Assembly (NCBI RefSeq): GCF_900129235.1
Contig: NZ_FQUV01000007.1
Location: forward strand, 178,955-242,954
Length of the DNA stretch: 64,000 bases
Reading direction: 5' to 3'
Origin: Litoreibacter ascidiaceicola
GTDB lineage: Bacteria; Pseudomonadota; Alphaproteobacteria; Rhodobacterales; Rhodobacteraceae
This document shows, piece after piece, positions 61,835 to 64,000 of this stretch. Every line of letters begins with the position of its first letter. Position 1 is the first letter of the stretch. Made by a program: the position numbers and the translations under genes. The notes beneath the pieces were generated by a model, which saw nothing but the letters and a program-made list of their open reading frames with translations, was not told where the DNA came from and did no database searches.

Positions 61835-63399
61835 TGAGCAGATCCTACAAAGGCGTTACCCTCAAAAAGCACAGAGTGTATTCTGTCCAGCAGTTGATCG
61901 CAGCATATTCAGTCACCGCAAATACGGTATCAAACTGGGTTGGAGAAGGCTTGAGGCCGTCGGATCACCAAAGGCCGTATCTGTTTCGAGGTGCGGCAGT
62001 TCAAGAGTTCCACAGAGAAAAACGTAAACGGGTACAAAGCAATTTTCGCCCTGGAGAGTTTCAGTGCCGCATATGCCAGACCGCCGTGTTTCCTCGGATC
62101 GAAACGTTCGTAGATTGCGTCGCAAAAAACGGTAAGCATATGTACTCTGCCGAGTGCCCAAAGTGCTCTTCTAAGCTCAAAAAGATATCAGCTGAGACTG
62201 ATCGAGACTTGGTCGAGGATTGTCGCAATCCAAATACTCCCACGGACTGCTTACACGAAGGAAATACCTTAGTTCGTGGGGGTATTTGGATGTCCGAGGA
62301 AAAAGATGTCCCAGTTTTTCACGCCAACAACGATAGGATCATCCATCAATGGCAAACCTACGCCGGCAGCTACAGCGAGAAGACGATTGATAAGCACCTC
62401 GCGGCAATACGGTTTTTTGAGGATTATCTGGAGGGAAAGCCCTTTGCCAAGCTCACGAAAAATGATTTTGCGGCGGTGCGCGACGAGTTGAAAAGGCGTG
62501 CAGCGGTAAAGGCGACAGACAGTATGTCGGCGTCGACGATCAAGCATACCGTCTCGCATCTCGGCGCATTTTTCGATTGGCTGTTGAAGCAGGATGGCTA
62601 TAGACGCTTGCCACGAGATTTTGCAGGGTATCTCAAACTGCCAAAGGCAGTCGTGGCGCGATCTGCGCAAGTTAAGCAGAGAAAATTCCCCAGTCTTCTT
62701 GAGGCCGAAAAGCTCCTGAACGCTATGCCATCCAAGTCCCTGGTCGACTTACGCGCTCGCGCACTCTTTGCTTTGGCCTTTCTAGGCGCGTTGAGGGCAG
62801 ACACGTTGGTATCGCTTCAGATTAAACACTTTGACATACAAGGGAGGCGGATCTTGCAAGATGCCAGCGTCGTGCGCGCTAAAGCAGGCAAGAGCCTTGC
62901 AATCTTTTGGTTCCAGATCCCCAAAGCTTTTGAAGATGTCGTTGTCGGATGGGTTGATACTCTTCAACGTTTAGGGTTTTCGGGAGACGATGCTCTTTTT
63001 CCAGACATCAAATACTTGAAGCATCGCATTGGCTTGAATGAACGCAAAGCTGCAACGGTTCCGGTCATGTCCACGACGCAAGCCGTAACCGACGCGTTCG
63101 CTATCGCCTGCCATCATAGCGATACAAAGTACACGCCACATGCTGCCAAGCACACAATCGGTGCGGAACGCGATATACGCTCGCTCACTCACGAAGAACG
63201 CAAAGCGTGGTCGCTCAACATGGGACACGAAAGCGAAAGAACCACTGAGCGCCACTACGGTACGATGTCAGATGATCGGCGTCTTGAGGTATTGGAGAGC
63301 ATTGGCATCAAGAAAACGATCGATCCCCGAAATTTGTCAGAATCTGAAAAAGCCAAGATCTTCGACGGCATACTCGATGCGATGCGCCGTAGCACTTGA
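61834..63399 (+). CDS. Tyrosine recombinase with N-terminal HTH and zinc-ribbon, HxxK variant
   Basis: A 521-residue three-part protein. Residues 1-65: MerR-like HTH (VYSVQQLIAAYSVTANTVSNW). Residues 78-111: zinc-ribbon C78-x2-C81 ... C108-x2-C111. Residues from about 153: core recombinase (SAM-like domain 165-265, catalytic domain 275-500). Catalytic residues: Arg321 (GALRADT), His436-x2-Lys439 where Arg is usual (HAAKHT), His465 (GHESERT) and Tyr475 (RHYGTM). A shorter product from Met153 (369 residues, normal integrase length) is possible; a hairpin covers that start. Its partner or host site is unknown. Confidence 0.85.
   Translation: MSRSYKGVTLKKHRVYSVQQLIAAYSVTANTVSNWVGEGLRPSDHQRPYLFRGAAVQEFHREKRKRVQSNFRPGEFQCRICQTAVFPRIETFVDCVAKNGKHMYSAECPKCSSKLKKISAETDRDLVEDCRNPNTPTDCLHEGNTLVRGGIWMSEEKDVPVFHANNDRIIHQWQTYAGSYSEKTIDKHLAAIRFFEDYLEGKPFAKLTKNDFAAVRDELKRRAAVKATDSMSASTIKHTVSHLGAFFDWLLKQDGYRRLPRDFAGYLKLPKAVVARSAQVKQRKFPSLLEAEKLLNAMPSKSLVDLRARALFALAFLGALRADTLVSLQIKHFDIQGRRILQDASVVRAKAGKSLAIFWFQIPKAFEDVVVGWVDTLQRLGFSGDDALFPDIKYLKHRIGLNERKAATVPVMSTTQAVTDAFAIACHHSDTKYTPHAAKHTIGAERDIRSLTHEERKAWSLNMGHESERTTERHYGTMSDDRRLEVLESIGIKKTIDPRNLSESEKAKIFDGILDAMRRST
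62229..62290 (+). promoter_or_regulatory. 16-bp RNA hairpin over an internal start of the recombinase gene
   Basis: Arm 62229-62244 (TCCAAATACTCCCACG) pairs with arm 62275-62290 (CGTGGGGGTATTTGGA), one G-U pair, 30-nt loop holding a small AAGG/CCTT hairpin. The right arm contains GGGGG and ends on the A of an in-frame ATG (62290-62292, Met153). Confidence 0.6.
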
Positions 63400-63996
63400 G
63401 GAATAGGGTACGTTAGGAAGAAACGGCCAACGTCTCAGTCAGCGAGTCGGCTGCCAATTTGCGATTAGGCGGGTTTCACACATCAACACTCCTCCAACGT
63501 CCTGCAATACAGAACATGTCGTCGGGCAGTGGGTGACAAAACGACTGCCGACACTGCATGGTGTGGAGTTGTTTCGTTGTGCGTATACCATGATATTTGC
63601 AACGGCCAAAGACAGCCACAAAAATAAATCTGTTGGGCCGGTGCGTAAATCAGGTGCAAAACGAAGCTCACTTGTACAGCCAGAACAATATGCTCAGTTG
63701 CAAGTCTGGAACTCTGAATTTGGGCTCGCCAGGGCAGGGGGTGCCTCCAACATTGTGATATAGTGCCCGATACAAAGGGCGGTTTCCGGACTTTCGCCGC
63801 GAAGGCAAAATCCCGATCCATCGATTGGTGGAGCAGACATTCGCGAGAAGTCGAAATGTTGATCGGAAACGTTCGATATCGAATGGCCTACGACAAACTT
63901 CTCATCCCACATTTCCCAAGTGATCGCGTGATTTAGCTTCGTTTGTCCGTTTTTTTGTGTTACATTACAGCATGTTAACTTGCGTTGGAGGCTGCA
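63400..63996. other. Non-coding stretch after the recombinase
   Basis: No convincing gene on either strand. It contains degenerate repeat-like sequence near 63760-63850 (GCAGACATTCGCGAG, related to the repeat at 46499). At its right end there is a possible promoter, TTGTCC-N17-TACAGC around 63943-63971. Confidence 0.4.
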
Positions 63997-64000
63997 ATGC
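63997..64000 (+). CDS. Start of a gene cut by the window edge
   Basis: ATG at 63997 with GGAGG at 63987-63991 and 5-nt spacing; only one codon is visible, so nothing can be said of the product. Confidence 0.4.

Larger units (their letters stand above)
58904..64000. mobile_element. Second genomic island at tRNA-Ser, right end outside window
   Basis: Starts directly at the tRNA 3' end, with an integrase as its first gene (59057), then an unknown HTH protein, an excisionase-like protein, an AlpA-like protein and a further tyrosine recombinase. No second copy of the tRNA 3' end is seen before 64000, so the right border is beyond the window. Confidence 0.65.

Noticed and set aside
63533..63763. 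76-codon plus-strand frame near the right end
   Set aside because: No ribosome site, low-complexity out-of-frame composition, overlaps other equal-length frames on the minus strand.
1..64000. CRISPR array, insertion sequence or rRNA genes
   Set aside because: No regularly spaced repeats, no transposase gene and no rRNA-like sequence were seen in the window.

Overview
The window reads as a chromosomal segment of a marine-type alphaproteobacterium of the Rhodobacteraceae (Roseobacter group). This is inferred from the moderately high GC content, from gene orders I know from that group (phoH-ybeY-corC-lnt, aroA-cmk-rpsA-ihfB, trpF-trpB, rplY-pth), and from a SAM/SAH riboswitch in front of metK, an RNA class described from Rhodobacterales. 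Most of the first 54 kb is core metabolism and translation-associated housekeeping. The last 9 kb is mobile DNA. No rRNA operon or CRISPR array is visible.

Layout. 0-5 kb: the end of a MoxR/DUF58/BatA-type membrane gene cluster (DUF4159 protein and a large membrane partner), then two small minus-strand membrane/periplasmic genes. 5-9 kb: glycolate oxidase operon glcDEF behind a TTGGT-N11-ACCAA operator; a stronger version of the same operator lies in front of the L-lactate dehydrogenase gene at 49.8 kb. 9-14.3 kb: trypsin-like protease, Hsp20, a conserved unknown gene, miaB, and an OmpA protein plus lipoprotein that share a short Cys-containing module. 14.4-27.8 kb: phoH, then a 9.4 kb block (LysR regulator; DMGDH/GcvT-type dehydrogenase; exosortase, VIT/vWA protein, response regulator, histidine kinase), then ybeY, corC-like gene and lnt. 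27.9-30.4 kb: riboswitch-metK, trmB, rpiB. 30.6-41.3 kb: PNPOx-like gene, aroA, cmk, rpsA, ihfB, lapA-like gene, trpF, trpB, with a stress protein and a ClpP-like periplasmic protein placed between cmk and rpsA. 41.3-54.3 kb: DUF2237, DUF2332, serine hydrolase, pth, a divergent SDR/TetR pair, rplY, MFS transporter, lldD, aldehyde dehydrogenase, trpA, PhzF protein, ychF.

54.9-64 kb is an integration hotspot at tRNA-Ser(GCU). A 3.9 kb element lies between two perfect 50-bp direct repeats that cover the 5' half of the tRNA. It carries a tyrosine integrase and a Septu-like pair (HNH nuclease and ABC-type ATPase). Its right end rebuilds the tRNA gene and seems to supply a new promoter in the same register as the old one. 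Downstream of the intact tRNA a second integrase starts another island, with small HTH/AlpA-type proteins and a third, unusual tyrosine recombinase. That island runs off the right edge.

The most interesting points are: (i) the exosortase-VIT-response regulator-kinase operon, which copies the plan of the proteobacterial dedicated sortase system but with an exosortase and a PEP-type C-terminal signal; (ii) the small Septu element and the way it replaces the 5' half of a tRNA gene; (iii) a 16-bp hairpin inside the third recombinase gene that would cover an in-frame internal start; (iv) the shared glycolate/lactate operator.
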